DNA from: Glandiceps talaboti
Taxonomy: Eukaryota; Hemichordata; Enteropneusta; Spengelidae
DNA length: 64,000 bases
NCBI RefSeq assembly: GCF_964340395.1
Contig: NC_135550.1
Span: 17,818,484-17,882,483 of the forward strand
Direction: 5' to 3'
Part shown: piece by piece, positions 12,901-24,890 of the stretch
Layout of the letters: each line of letters starts with the position of its first letter
Position numbering within the stretch: position 1 is the stretch's first letter
Notes under the pieces: model-generated
What the model was told of the DNA's origin: nothing
The model's input: the letters and a program-made list of their open reading frames with translations, nothing else
Databases searched by the model: none
Translations under genes and position numbers: made by a program

Positions 12901-15900
12901 GTTTGTAAACTTATTATTTAACTATATTGTTTGTTCAAAAGTCATTATTTAACGCAATTATATAATAATCATTTATTTACAAATCATGTAAGACCTGATA
13001 ATTTATTTATATATAATTTATTATATAGCCGTAGTTACAAGAGCCGTTCTACAGGCATTAAATAGACGTAGCGCGTCTGGTAGTGCCTGCTGACAGTCGC
13101 CGAATGCTACAGCCGAATGTTATATCTGACAACATATATTGAATGTTTGAACTTGAACATGTAAAATAATCATTTTTGTGTTCTTTGAATATCATGAATT
13201 TTACTAAATTAACATTAAAAGACATATGTTCAGCAACAGATCAAATAATATCTAAATGCACTTTGCTGCAAGTGATGTTGTGTCTTTTCTAAAGCTGGTA
13301 TGGTAGGTAAGGTTCACTTGATATTGATAATATTTGGGTGCTTTAGATGGCTGTAACTGCTCTACAAATCAAAAGTTGTATTTCAGTTTACTCATGGTAA
13401 GCATTGTTTTGAGACTGGGAAACAAAAAACTCACCCTTCAATGAAGGTGCCTGAACACAGACCCAACAATTCATCTATGTTGGATCTCTGTGAACTGGAA
13501 CCCTGATCCGACTGAAATCTGGAAAACAGGTTCTTGCCTTTATTTGCAAAGTTCTCTTTAACAGTGGAACGTTCTGATTCTTGGGTGTCTATAGCAAGAT
13601 TAGGAAATAAAAATACAATTCTGCATGTCATTAAAAAATCACAAACACAAAATCAATGTCATGTTATGTCATATCATCAGGTCACCAGATGGAACTATTC
13701 ATATACAAGCAATTGTGTTATATTGCACAAATCAATTCAGTACATACCTTCTGTAAATTTACCAGAACACAGACCTAAAAGTTCATCCATTGCTTCCTGA
13801 GACGCATCACTTCCCATACTTAGTCGTAGTTGTCGTTTGGACATCTTAGGTTTTGTAGTACTCCTTATGTTAAGAAACCTGCAAACAAGTCACAACAACA
13901 GAAATATGGTACATCACATGATTTAACAGTGTTCTCCCCTGACAGTTTATTAGGCCTACATCCTATAATTTTAGCTAAACAGCAGAAACTGATTAACATG
14001 ATAATACTTTAGAGGTTATTGACCACCATTCGGCCACATTTGATTCAGTTGCAAAACAAAGTGATGTGCATATGTCTCACATAGCAAGTTACCTTTGTGC
14101 CAGGTTTGGTTGAAATCGATTGGTGTATGCCAGAGATATTAAGGTGTAATAGCTCCCTCTGGGCACTGCCCATTGGGGGCTGAATATCAACATACCACGC
14201 CATCATTTTGGGGAGAACAGTATAAATAAAAACCTTGGCATCAACACGGCTTGTTTTAAGTTGTGTAGAGAGGAAATTTAGGGTATCATATTAAACTCAT
14301 TCAACAACTTACCCATTCTCATCCAAAAACTGACTCTGCGTTTCATCATCCAGGGAAAAATGAAAATTCTGTGATTGAGACGCTGACAATTTCTGTGTTG
14401 AACTCTGTTGTGAATTCTCTGACCGAGGAGGAGAGTTGAAAAGATCTTGGGAATCCTCCACAGGCAATGTCAGATCTGATAGTTTACTGGAGCTCTGTGA
14501 AGAAAAAACAGACATGTATGGGTCTTGCTATTTATCTTATTTCTGTGACAGTCCTGTTTTGAACTCATAAATAAATCTCATTTAATTCAACAATATATTG
14601 ATATTTTACTGGTATTTGTTGTCGTTTGTACACGGTAAATTTGTGTGTGAGATTGAAGCAATACTTAGTGGACAGAGAATTAAAGTTGTGTACTAAAAAA
14701 AAAGAGGACAGAATTAACCAGCTCATAATGTCCTGTTCCACAGTGACTACTTTACCTTTGGCATGGAACTGGTACTAGTTCTCTTTGTCCAGGGTGTAAA
14801 GAGATCAGGAGATTGCCTTCCAGAGACTGATTTCTCTTCTTGATGCTTTGTCCCCCCACCAGGTTGGTAGGCAGGAATGACAGTACCCATTGGCATATCC
14901 ATCTCTAGACTGGTATCCAAACTATGCATACTGACATTCTTCAGGTCCACTATCAAAACACAATTTTATTTTGTTAGTTTCTTACAAAATTATAAACAAA
15001 GCATCTTGTACAATTTGTTAAATGTACTCACAGGACAGTAAAATATAGTTATGTAGGAATGGTAAATGTATTCTCCAATGTATATGTATAAACAGAAACC
15101 AACTACTGCAAATTTGAATACAGCATCAAAAGATCTAAACCAAGTCTATAATTCTTGTAGACAAGTCAATATCATAATTCAACATGGAACTTGATGAGAG
15201 TTTGAAAAAAAGTCAGCAGATTGAACTAAGTGAATAAATAATTAATGCTTATAACATAGCTGTCAGTTGGAGCAGGGGTGCATCTCAGCGGGTCCGCAGA
15301 CATTACAAGAGAGCTTGGAAACCCTTGTTGCCATGTTCAAGGAATTCTCTGCTTTGTAGCCAAGTATTGGTTCTAATAAAGTCTTATGAACTGCAAAAAA
15401 GATACATCATTCAAAAGAATTTGAAATATAATCACATACCTTTGTCATCTTTTTCTTCTTTATCACTTTCCAACATCAATGCGCTCTCACTAAATCCATC
15501 ACTTAAAAAATATTCACTGAAGTCTTTAGACTTGTGTTTGATCAGACCTGTCAAATAAAGATATGAAATCATTCAAACATTATGCCAGAATTTTTTATTT
15601 TTTAAAAATTTTTGGGGGGTGAAGGGTAGAGTACACCCACACAGTGAAACTCTGACTGAATCCGCCCTGCTCAGTTACTGAGGTTCTGTAACTTTATATG
15701 TGGACATAAGGACCCTGCTAGAACTATTATTGAATTTGTCATTTGTAGTCATTTTTTTACACAATATCAACCCCCCCCCCCCCCCCCACACACACACACT
15801 ACCAAGTTACTTACTTTTGCCACATATACCAGGACACTAGCATCCATTTACCTTTTTTCTGTTTGATAGCACTACAATTAAACCCATCCATAGCAGTCTC

Positions 15901-18900
15901 CTTTTCAGCTCCTCTACGAAGTTCAGCTATGTCATCTGGTAAAGAGCTGGTACTATCAAATAAACTCATGGTCTCTGTACTGAGATGTACTGCTGGTATT
16001 GACTGGTTGACATGCTTTAGAACACTGCTGTTACTACTACTTGTACTGGTCTTGGCTGGTGTCTTGAAGGAGGATGACGAATTAGATGGGTCACTTCTAG
16101 TACTCGAGTCAACAAGTTTCAAAGACAGTGATTCTGAAGATAGGAGAAATGAATAATGTGTATTATACCATAGTTATTGGAATTTGCAAGTAGACAACTA
16201 AAGCCGCTATCCTATATATCTGCATGGCTAAGTCCTTGGACAAGATTTGACTTACCATTGTAAGCTATGTTGTTGTATGAATGGGGACAAATTAGGATAG
16301 AGGTTGCTATATGAAGGATTTAATTTGATGCACTTACTGAGACTACAATGGACTGCATGTTTACCAGGGAATTGACAGTATAAATGGCAGTAGTGCCACA
16401 ATGGAAAAGTGCTTACATAACCATCACTTATTCACAAAATTAACCACTAAAACTTCCAAGTTACAGACTAGACTGTCCCTTTGTCTTTCACATTGACTGT
16501 CTAATTACCTCTACTTGTATTGTGTGTCTTAGTACATTGTTCCTCTTCTTTCCCGTCTTTCATATTTCCTTTCATTTCATCTTCACTGAAATCATCGTCT
16601 TCCATATCTTCCTCACTGTCACCATCTACTTCTGCTGCTTCCATCTCAATTCCTTCAATTCCCTGGTAAATGAAGAGAACATACATGCTAGGAATAAATC
16701 CTTTGAATCTAAAATGTGAATGTGAATGTATGATGTCTTCTAGTTTTACAGGAATGCTTCAAATTCTCTTGTATATGTAGGTGATAAAGTACAAACTATG
16801 TTTGTAGTACACTGACGGTGACAGTGGCTTTAACATTGGTGAATGGCATGGGAGGTGTATTTGAAATCCATAAAGTGGCACTGGATGAAATTACTTAGTA
16901 TTATGCATAAAACTGGTAAACCTGTCCTAATTTAATGTTCATGTCGATGCATCCCTTTGAAGGTATCAAGTGCTGTCAGTACCTGAGTTTCCTTGTCACA
17001 TTACCAGGCCTCCTAAACAAACTTGTGGCACAGTTTGTAGAAACTGTGCGCAATGTTTACATAATGTCCCACTTTCTGTTAACTAGGGAGGCTCCCAGAT
17101 CATAGCAAAACCACTAAGACAGTGACAACTACTTACCATATCATCTTCTTCTTCATCTTGTCCCTCGTCATCTGTATCTGTCTGATCTGTCAGTTCAGCT
17201 TCCGCTTCATCATCATCATCGAATCCAAACCCTTCTTCATTGTCAAGTTGGTAAGCTTCTTGCCGTTTCTTTCTTTCCTCTTCTCGTTTTACTTTCATCT
17301 TGGCTTGAAGAGATTCTTTCAACAAACGAAGTTTGGCTCCTGTAAAATCAAAGAGGATGATTATTAAGCTAGTGAAATTGAACACATTGTAACATTTCAC
17401 GTCATGCTAGAGGCTCAAGATATAAGAAAGTCAACTTATTCTCACTCCTGTCGATATTAATGTATGTGTAGCAGTGTGTGGAGTGAAAGTTATGGGCATC
17501 TGTAGCAGTGTGTGGAGTAAAAGTTACGGGCATGTGCAGCAGTGTGTGGAGTGAAAGTTATGGACATGTGTAGCAGTGTGTGGAGTGAAAGTTACGGGCA
17601 TGTGAAACATTGTGTGAAGTGAAAGTTATGGGCATGTGTAACAGTGTGTGGAGTGAATGTTATGGGCATGTGTAGCAGTGTGTCTAGTAAAAGTTACGGG
17701 CATGTGCAGCAAAGTTATGGACATGTGTAGCATTTTGTGGTGTGAAAGTTACGGGCATGCCCACATGTGTAGCAGTGTGTGGAGTAAAAGTTATGGGCAT
17801 GTGTAGCAGTGTGTGGAGTGAATGTTATGGGCATGTGTAGCAGTGTGTCTAGTAAAAGTTATGGGCATGTGCAGCAAAGTTATGGACATGTGTAGCATTT
17901 TGTGGAGTGAAAGTTACGGGCATGTGTAGCAGTGTGTGTGGAGTGAAAGTTATGGACATGTGTAGCAGTGTGTGGAGTGAAAGTTATGGACATGTGTAGC
18001 AGTGTGTGGAGTAAAAGTTACGGGCATGTGCAGCAGTGTGGGGAGTGAAAGTTACGGGCATGTGTAGCAGTGTGTGTGGAGTGAAAGTTATGGACATGTG
18101 TAGCAGTGTGTGGAGTGAATGTTACGGGCATGTGAAACATTGTGTGAAGTGAAAGTTATGGGCATGTGTAGCAGTGTATGGAGTGAAAGTTATGGGCATG
18201 TGTAACAGTGTGTGAAGTGAAAGTTATGGGCATGTGTAATAGTGTGTGAAGTGAAAGTTAGTGTCGACAAAGAAATCAAATGATTGTCATGCCTCGTGGT
18301 AAAACTCTCTTTCAGGGTTATGAGAATTTATATTTGGATTTACACACTAGTGTATTGCAATAGTACACATTGGTGTATTGTAATAGGAAATGTATTAAGA
18401 CACTAACCTGGAATATTTAGTTTAGGATCATTCTGTTCTTCGCCTTCAACTACAACATTTAAAGATTTACTGACTAGCTCCTCTTTACCAGCTTGTGTAG
18501 TCTCCTTCTGTACAATACTAGAATGAAATCAAACAGGAAAAATGTGTATATGATCAGAAGAAATAACCTGGTGATGTTGACGTGTTGACCACAACTCAAC
18601 TTGCTGACATACTGTAATAGTATTTCACAAAGTTTGGTCAAGTTGACAATATTCAACAATAAACCAACATGGCATATGATAATACTTCATATGATTATTC
18701 TATCACCTTTTCAAGGGTTTATTATTTTGAAAGATTGAGATAAATCTCATTCAACATTATTTGGTAGTCTTAGAAAACATGTTTCTCTGTAGTACACAAA
18801 CAAGATTTATATCTGGTTTTATCATCCTACCCATGATAGTCATGGATGATAAGTTATAAGATGAAGAAGCAGAATGTTGTATATAGGGAATTCATATGGT

Positions 18901-21900
18901 TGGGGTTTGCATCGTTCATCAAACATTTTATCAAGATTGTATTCTTGAACCATGGAGATTTGTGACGAGTTCTGCATTTAAGATGGTTTCTTTTCATAAT
19001 ATACTTACCTCAATTGCACTTGTTGTTTTTTTACAGGCTTTGGCTTAGTGATGTGTTTACTAAATCTGTTCATCAACTCTTCAATTCCTTTGTGTCGACT
19101 TGAAGACTTCTTAGCATCAATTCCTGAATCATCTAAGTCTATGAAATCATCACAAGTTCCACTCAACCTTGGAGTCAAACAAGCTACTTCTTTTAACAGT
19201 TTCAGTTTTCCTGTATTTTGTTCTTTGGGCTTTGTCAGTGACTGTGGTGTCGAAGTAACTCCAGAGTCCTGGCTAATTTTGTCTTTATCATTTTCACATT
19301 CTTGTTTACTATCTTCATCATTCACACTTGTATTTTTAGTTTCATTTCCAACATCGTCTGTACTTTTGTCTGTTTTTACAAGTTCATTATCAATCCTTTT
19401 TTCCTCCTTATCTTCTGTTAGATCAACTTTCTTGATTTCTTGTGGAACTTTCCTGAAATTGAAAAGGGTGGTAAAAATTACTAAGAAATAGTGAGTACTT
19501 TCCTTGTTGGTTGCTATACAAATATTTTCAAAGGTCTAAGGGAAGGGTTGTACAGTCATATACTATAAACCTGGAAATTTCCATGCAAGACTTATTTTCA
19601 CTTATTTTGCCGGGAAGAAAAAACGCTATAAGTAGTGACTAAAATGCCTTCTTGAACATGAACACAATGTACTAGTCTGGTAATTAATAAAAGTCAGGAT
19701 TCAAGAAGTAAGAAGAGTGTCGTTCAGCTTGACTACCAAACAACATAGGTTTCATCCTGCATTAGCACAGAACCCATGCAGAGCCATCACTTGATTTTCT
19801 TGGGAGACAAGCATACACGTAAACAATATGTCATTGTAACATTAAAGGGAACACAACTTACTTAATAAGACTCTTTGAAAGTTGTAAATTTTTGATGACC
19901 GGTTTCTTCTTGAAGAAATCATCTAATGTCATTGGTTTGGGTTTATGGTAGGGTAGATTGAGAGAAGATTCTGGAAGAAAGTGAAATTAGTTATTTTTAG
20001 TCATCACTGTGAGTTAAATACTAACAAAAAGTTTACACCAATTTGCTATAGTTTGAATGCATTTCATACAATTTGTCAACATGCCATTAACAACTTGAGC
20101 ATTGAGTAAAATTTATAACAGTTTGACTTGCACTGTTATATTGATGTTTTGTTAGTTTGAATCACTCACCCCTGACAAGTCTGTTAGTTTGAATCACTCA
20201 CCTCTGACAAGTCTTTGACTCTCACTATGAATCTGTTCCAATGCTGCTTTCTTTGTTCTTCTTGGTTCAAGAGTTTTAGGTTCCTGAGACAAAAAATAGA
20301 TTATTTGATTTACATATACGTAATGTACAAAGTAAGGCTATCAGTATCAGATTTTGCACAATAACCTGAATCATACACAATTGTTTTATTAATGACAGTA
20401 CTCTATTTAGTGAAGGGTAGATCATGTCTTTCTCTTCTAGCTTGTACTTGCTTGTAGTCATGTCCCCGACACATAATTTCTTGGCTGACTGTGATTGTGA
20501 GGTCACTTGTAATATTTACTGGACTGGCACTCAGCAGCATCCAATTATTTCTGGTATGATTTAAGGCTATAATAATTGACAACCTTCCCTACCATGGGGA
20601 GGGCATGACATTCTTTTAAGTAAGCAACTATCGGTAAAATAATTTGGAAAATCTACCTGCATTCCCCAGTCACTTTACCAGGATTCCCGACCAACAAGTC
20701 ACCATGACTCCTTATCATGGCAATTTTGTTACGGGTGGTAAGTAGGTAAAATCTACCTGCATTCCCCAGTCACTTTACCAGGGTTCCAGACCATCAAGTC
20801 ACTGGGATTCCCTATGATGGCATTTTTGTTAAAGGTGGTAAGTAGGTAAAATCTACCTGCATTCCCCAGTCACTTTACCAGGGTTCCAGACCATCAAGTC
20901 ACTGGGATTCCCTATGATGGCATTTTTGTTAAAGGTGGTAAGTAGGTAAAATCTACCTGCATTCCCCAGTCACTTTACCAGGATTCCCGACCAACAAGTC
21001 ACTACGACTCCTTATGATGGCAATTTTGTTACGGGTGGTAAGTAGGTAAAATCTACCTGCATTCCCCAGTCACTTTACCAGGGTTCCCGACCATCAAGTC
21101 ACCGGGATTCCCTATGATGGCATTTTTGTTAAAGGTAGTAAGTAGGTAAAATCTACCTGCATTCCCCAGTCACTTTACCAGGGTTCCCGACCATCAAGTC
21201 ACCGGGATTCCCTATGATGGCATTTTTGTTAAAGGTAGTAAGTAGGTAAAATCTACTGAGTTCCCTGATCACTTTATCTGTACTCCCAGCCAAACTTTAA
21301 GCACAGGGAACTTATCTATACTTTTTTCCTCACTTCTCTTATTCTATTACAAGGGTTCCAAAACCTTAGAATGCATGGTTACATTACATTGTAGAATTAC
21401 CTTTGATTTCTTCTTCTTGTTTTTAGCTCTGATCACGACTTCTTCATCTTCCATGGTGTGATCTTCATCATTGACCTCTTCTTCCTCATCATTCCTCACT
21501 TCATTTTCATCACCACTGTCAATAATCAACTTTCTAGATCTCATTTCACTTGGCAAAGTGTCCTCATCATCTTCATCGTCATCACTTGGAATGATCACTC
21601 TGTTTTTCTTCTTTGGTAAGGAATCTGTCTGGTCATCTCCATTGCTTTGTTCATCATCACTCTCATGATCTGACTTGTTCTCATTCAGTCCATTTTCAGA
21701 GTTATTTTCACTGTTTTTATCTACTTTACCAGTTTGTTCATTGTCACTTTCATCATCACTGTCTAATCTCATAATATGTTTTGTTTTCCTTCTAATAACA
21801 CCATCACTGTCAACATTATTAGTTTCTTTGTTTTGAGGTGATTTACTTTTTCTCCTAAATGACCCAATAACTTCATCATCATCATCGCTGTCACTGTCAT

Positions 21901-24031
21901 CAAATGTTTTACCATTACTGGAAAGTCCTACATCTGCGACTTTAAAATGATAGGAAAATTATTAATATTTAACGACATTGTAAGCTTTCCATATTACAAC
22001 CTGTGAGGGCCAAGTAAAGCAGGGCCATATGGTACCACAATTGTTTGTACTAACACATCAAGGATTACTCTAGTTACGTGCCAGTGTCTAAAATGTAATC
22101 AATCTCAAACAGTGCTAGCAATGCAATATCATCAACGGCTAGAGAGTGTAAAATTAAATATAGATGTCCTAAAAACATCACCTAGATCAAATAGAGGGCT
22201 AATTAAATTACACTTGTTAGGCTATCTTTCAATTAATGTACTCTGGTATTGTAATCAGTCTTAGCTGGTAATAGTGAGGACACTACATGCTATGACTTAT
22301 AAAGCAAATTGAAACTGAGCTATTCTATACTTGTTTCAGTGCTATAAATTAGTGTGGCACACAGTATACTAGTAGTAATCACTTTACTTAAGTGTTACCG
22401 GTAGTATTTTGTCAGTAATTAGCTATGACTTAAGTGTTACAGGTAGTATTTTTTCAGTAAGTAGTTATGACTTCAGAGTATTGAATGATAAACAACTAAC
22501 CAAAGCATTGTGTGAGATCACAATATACATAGCTGCTAGCTGTGTACAAGAATCAGATGTTCTACAAACATTATTTTTACACTCTGCAAATCATTTGAAA
22601 TAAATAAATATATACAAATATATATCTAGAAAGAGAAAGACTTACACTGTAACAGAGATAAATCTTTCAAAATGAAAGAGAGATGGAAAACACCTTAGCA
22701 AAATATTAAATATACCTGATATGTTTGTCTTCTTGAGTGATTTGATGATTTTCTTACTGGTCTTCATGCTTTCAGAGTCACTATCATCAGCCATCTCAGT
22801 GTCAAAAATATCATTGTCTAACACTCCTGATGGCATGGCCTTATAAAAGAAAGGAAAACAAAACTAGTTTACAGTCTCGTGACAGGGATATACTTGAATC
22901 CATGGACATTTTCTGAGTAAGTATTCCATGCTATGATGCATCACTGGTCAACTTGTATATTTTTTCATGGCTAGTAGTAGTAAAGATTACAGGGTGCATA
23001 CGTACATGTATACTTGCAAGGCATTGAACATAACTGTCCTTCACAAGATTCTTTCTCCTCCTTACTTGATTTTGGAATGTGAAAAGTGACTTTTCCCCAG
23101 GGGCCTTTCAGTGTCAGAAAACTCAGCTGTTTATATTAAAACTGACTTGACTTCCTTCACTTTGTCAAAGTAACAATTCACCCCTGAGCTGCTAGCTGGT
23201 AGTTTGTGTCAACTGTAAAATGTTCAATCTTGTTATTAAAATCCTTCCACTCGGGTCGTTAATCGTGATGAAATTGATCATCATCCCAGCATTTCAGCAT
23301 GTGCATGTAATAATTATAATTTATATGATAAATACAACTTTTGAGATTCAAAATGCTACTTCCATCGCTTTTAGTACAGAAAACAAGATTTTCCGGGCGT
23401 TAAGATTTTTGTTTTCATTCTATTGTTTTAACAGAAGATAACAGAGAAGTGTGATCTTTTTGACTTACATGTAACTGTTTTACAAATACATTGTGTAACA
23501 ATGCACACACCCAACATAGCACTATACAAGTTCAACAGAAAACAAATACTGTCAATGTCAATTTTCGGCTTTCGTACCTTTCATTGACATTAAAAGAATA
23601 TTTTTCATCGTTTGCAAGTGTAAAATTATCCACGGGCTGTCTGCCTAGAATCTTGGTGTAAATATGTCAATAAACAAATAAATATAAAATAGTAAAGTTC
23701 GACATAACTGCACACTGACGTTATTTTTAAAAAATATGTCTACATAATGTTGTGCAAAAATAATGGTTAAAATACTATTCAACGTACAGGTCACCCATCG
23801 ATCTAATAAACAGTGTGTCGATTCAAATAAGTAGAGTATACAAAAACACAACACTCGTTCTTCGAAGTGAAGACATTGTTTGAGATTGAAGCTGGCGCTC
23901 CAGCATTCACAATGGTGATCACTGCTTTCCACTGGTCACTACCAGTCACAACTCGAGCGTTGTCGTCATGTAAGTAGAAAATATAAACGCAACCATACCT
24001 TCTCCAGAGGCTCATCTACCGTCCCTAGCAT
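6985..24031 (-). CDS. CLSPN: Claspin, complete 23-exon gene
   Basis: Claspin is the nuclear S-phase checkpoint mediator that links ATR to CHK1 and travels with the replication fork. Coding exons, 5' to 3': 24031-23999, 22839-22716, 21933-21401, 20283-20202, 19970-19862, 19452-19009, 18517-18408, 17339-17137, 16662-16509, 16133-15852, 15547-15440, 14949-14756, 14494-14313, 13878-13748, 13588-13435, 11944-11648, 11176-11018, 10680-10559, 9936-9803, 8997-8916, 8465-8371, 7626-7468, 7101-6985. All junctions are GT..AG and in phase, giving 4008 bases or 1335 residues (human: 1339 from memory). Recognisable blocks in the human order are: [18 protein letters not shown] (~249-266); a PIP-box-like PMTLDDFF (270-277); an acidic/basic middle beginning GAKLRLLKE (~479); [10 protein letters not shown]; two CHK1-binding repeats [11 protein letters not shown]; [53 protein letters not shown] near the C-terminus; and SIFSLF at the end. 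The least certain points are the 11-codon first exon and the exon 3 acceptor (21933 versus a nearby in-phase AG). Confidence 0.97.
7734..8085. repeat. Diverged direct duplication in CLSPN intron 21
   Basis: Two segments (about 7734-7850 and 7950-8085) share the order AATAGTGT.AGTATTTA, GAGGAGTTTT, ATAGCAATT, TTTATGG.CA and GCATGCTAC. They form a diverged tandem duplication of about 210 bases between CLSPN exons 21 and 22. Confidence 0.7.
11945..13434. other. CLSPN intron 15, 1.5 kb, non-coding
   Basis: The intron lies between the exon with the second CHK1-binding repeat and the acidic exon 16. It holds a MITE copy (12191-12440) and a short CpG-rich stretch around 13040-13125. I see no further exon; exons 15 and 16 join in phase (2+1) without one. 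Confidence 0.7.
12191..12440. mobile_element. MITE copy 1 (about 250 bp) in CLSPN intron 15
   Basis: It begins TAGGGAACTTGCAA and ends near GGATTGCAAGT. About 250 bases align, with scattered differences, to 37258-37510 in a TDRD9 intron. Shared phrases include GCATCATGGGAAATG, TTGTAAACAATA, GATAACCACAGATAATCCCA and CAGTCTGGATTGCAAGT. The right terminal repeat is decayed in this copy. No coding capacity. Confidence 0.8.
13435..13878 (-). other. CLSPN: CLSPN CHK1-binding repeats (exons 14 and 15)
   Basis: Exon 14 (13878-13748) ends with [14 protein letters not shown], residues about 883-896. Exon 15 (13588-13435) ends with [14 protein letters not shown], residues about 934-947. In vertebrate Claspin, this ELLxLC(S/T)GxF motif is phosphorylated on the S/T before G and then binds CHK1; the matching serines here are about S891 and S942. 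Vertebrates carry three such repeats and I see two. Each sits at the 3' end of its own exon, with different flanking intron phases, so simple symmetric exon duplication does not explain the pair. Confidence 0.9.
15771..15800. repeat. (C)n(CA)n simple repeat
   Basis: About 17 consecutive C followed by a CA run, in CLSPN intron 10. Confidence 0.9.
17461..18262. repeat. 34-bp minisatellite, about 23 copies, CLSPN intron 7
   Basis: The core unit GTAGCAGTGTGTGGAGTGAA continues AGTTATGGGCATGT. The first two copies start 34 bases apart (17468 and 17502). Units vary (GGGC versus GGAC, TGTGGAGTG versus TGTCTAGTA, TTATG versus TTACG). Runs of variants recur in the same order, which suggests block amplification. 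It lies between exons 7 and 8 and fills most of the intron. Confidence 0.95.
19703..19826 (+). mobile_element. Fragment of the same SINE family as 4499-4755
   Basis: The stretch GTAAGAAGAGTGTCGTTCAG, then TTGACTACC, AACAACATAGGTTT, CCTGCATTA and GGGAGACAAG, follows the same order as the SINE at 4499-4755 read on its minus strand. The tRNA head and tail are missing. It lies in CLSPN intron 5. Confidence 0.6.
19862..20283 (-). other. CLSPN: CLSPN conserved N-terminal block with PIP-like motif (exons 4-5)
   Basis: Exon 4 (20283-20202) encodes [17 protein letters not shown] and exon 5 (19970-19862) continues [20 protein letters not shown]. The block is nearly identical to the matching part of human Claspin. 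PMTLDDFF has the spacing of a PCNA-interacting box (position 4 aliphatic, positions 7-8 FF) but with proline where the usual glutamine sits. A PCNA contact here is an inference. Confidence 0.85.
20634..21262. repeat. 100-bp minisatellite, 6 copies plus a partial, CLSPN intron 3
   Basis: The phrase ATTCCCCAGTCACTTTACCA starts at 20661, 20761, 20861, 20961, 21061 and 21161, exactly 100 bases apart, and a diverged seventh copy follows. Copies fall into two subtypes (ACTCCTTAT versus GGGATTCCCTAT) that partly alternate. Related single phrases lie elsewhere in CLSPN introns. Confidence 0.97.
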
Positions 24032-24300
24032 TTTGAGGCGAAATTACTACTTTTTGTACAACTAATCATCAAAAGTATGTGTCATGTCGCTATTGTACAT
24101 ACTACGCTCTAAACTATTTTCTTTTTCAGTTTTGGCGCGGCTGTTTTTCTGCTCATGCGCTCTCCGTGTGAGGCCCTCCAAGTCCATGAATATTCCACAT
24201 TGACCACTTGAGTCGAGTAGGTAATGGCAGAGGCAGGTTTGTTTGAAAACAACTGATAATATAGGTGGATACATTTGACATGCACAACATGTTCTTCATT
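24032..24300 (-). promoter_or_regulatory. CLSPN promoter region with E2F-like site
   Basis: The region just upstream of the CLSPN ATG is more CpG-rich than its surroundings. It contains TTTGGCGC at 24131-24138, a match to the E2F consensus TTTSSCGC, about 100 bases upstream of the start codon. Vertebrate CLSPN is a known E2F target expressed at G1/S. The site is read directly; its function is inferred. Confidence 0.5.
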
Positions 24301-24494
24301 TACATGTAATGTTCAATGTACTCAAGTCTTTGTGCAGTTCTATAGTTTACTAGAGCCTTTTGTACAGTCAATTTGTCATGTACTACATACTTGAGAAATC
24401 ACACATGACAAGTGTCATAGAATACTATTACATCCATCCACATGTGCACTTACAGTGCAATTCCGAAAATAATGTACAACAGAATGCAAATGAG

Positions 24495-24609
24495 TAGTCT
24501 AGTTCCTGACTACCATGTTCCGATTTTTCACTTTGTTATCTTCACACATTACTAATGTGTGAAGATAACGTCATGTACAATCGGAACATGGTTGTCAGGA
24601 ACTAGACTA
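24495..24609. mobile_element. 115-bp palindromic MITE with 9-bp target-site duplication
   Basis: The left arm TAGTCTAGTTCCTGAC (from 24495) is the inverse of GTCAGGAACTAGACTA at the right end (to 24609). An inner hairpin, TTATCTTCACACATTA, has a matching inverse, so almost the whole element is a palindrome. Direct repeats GCAAATGAG flank it at 24486-24494 and 24610-24618. A 9-bp duplication with a palindromic body fits Mutator-like (MULE) non-autonomous elements. It has no coding capacity. Confidence 0.85.
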
Positions 24610-24890
24610 GCAAATGAGTGAACTGATTCATTCCATGTGCACAAGATCATCATGGAACATTTATATTTCTTCACAAAATTTGTTGATTCAGCTAAACATA
24701 TGAAACGATAACAGAACCCTTATCTGATTAAAATCTAATATGGGAATATGGCTCAATTACTTTATTTACCTCTATTTACCTTGTATATTGTTGTTTCTTT
24801 TCAGTTATTTTTTATTCCATGGGGAAAGGCATTCAGTCCCTGAACAACAAAATAAAAAACAAAAACCAACACTTGCATTCATGCCAACTA

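Noticed and set aside
17461-18262. CRISPR-like periodic repeats
   Set aside because: Units are contiguous and diverged without unique spacers, and lie in an intron of an animal gene.
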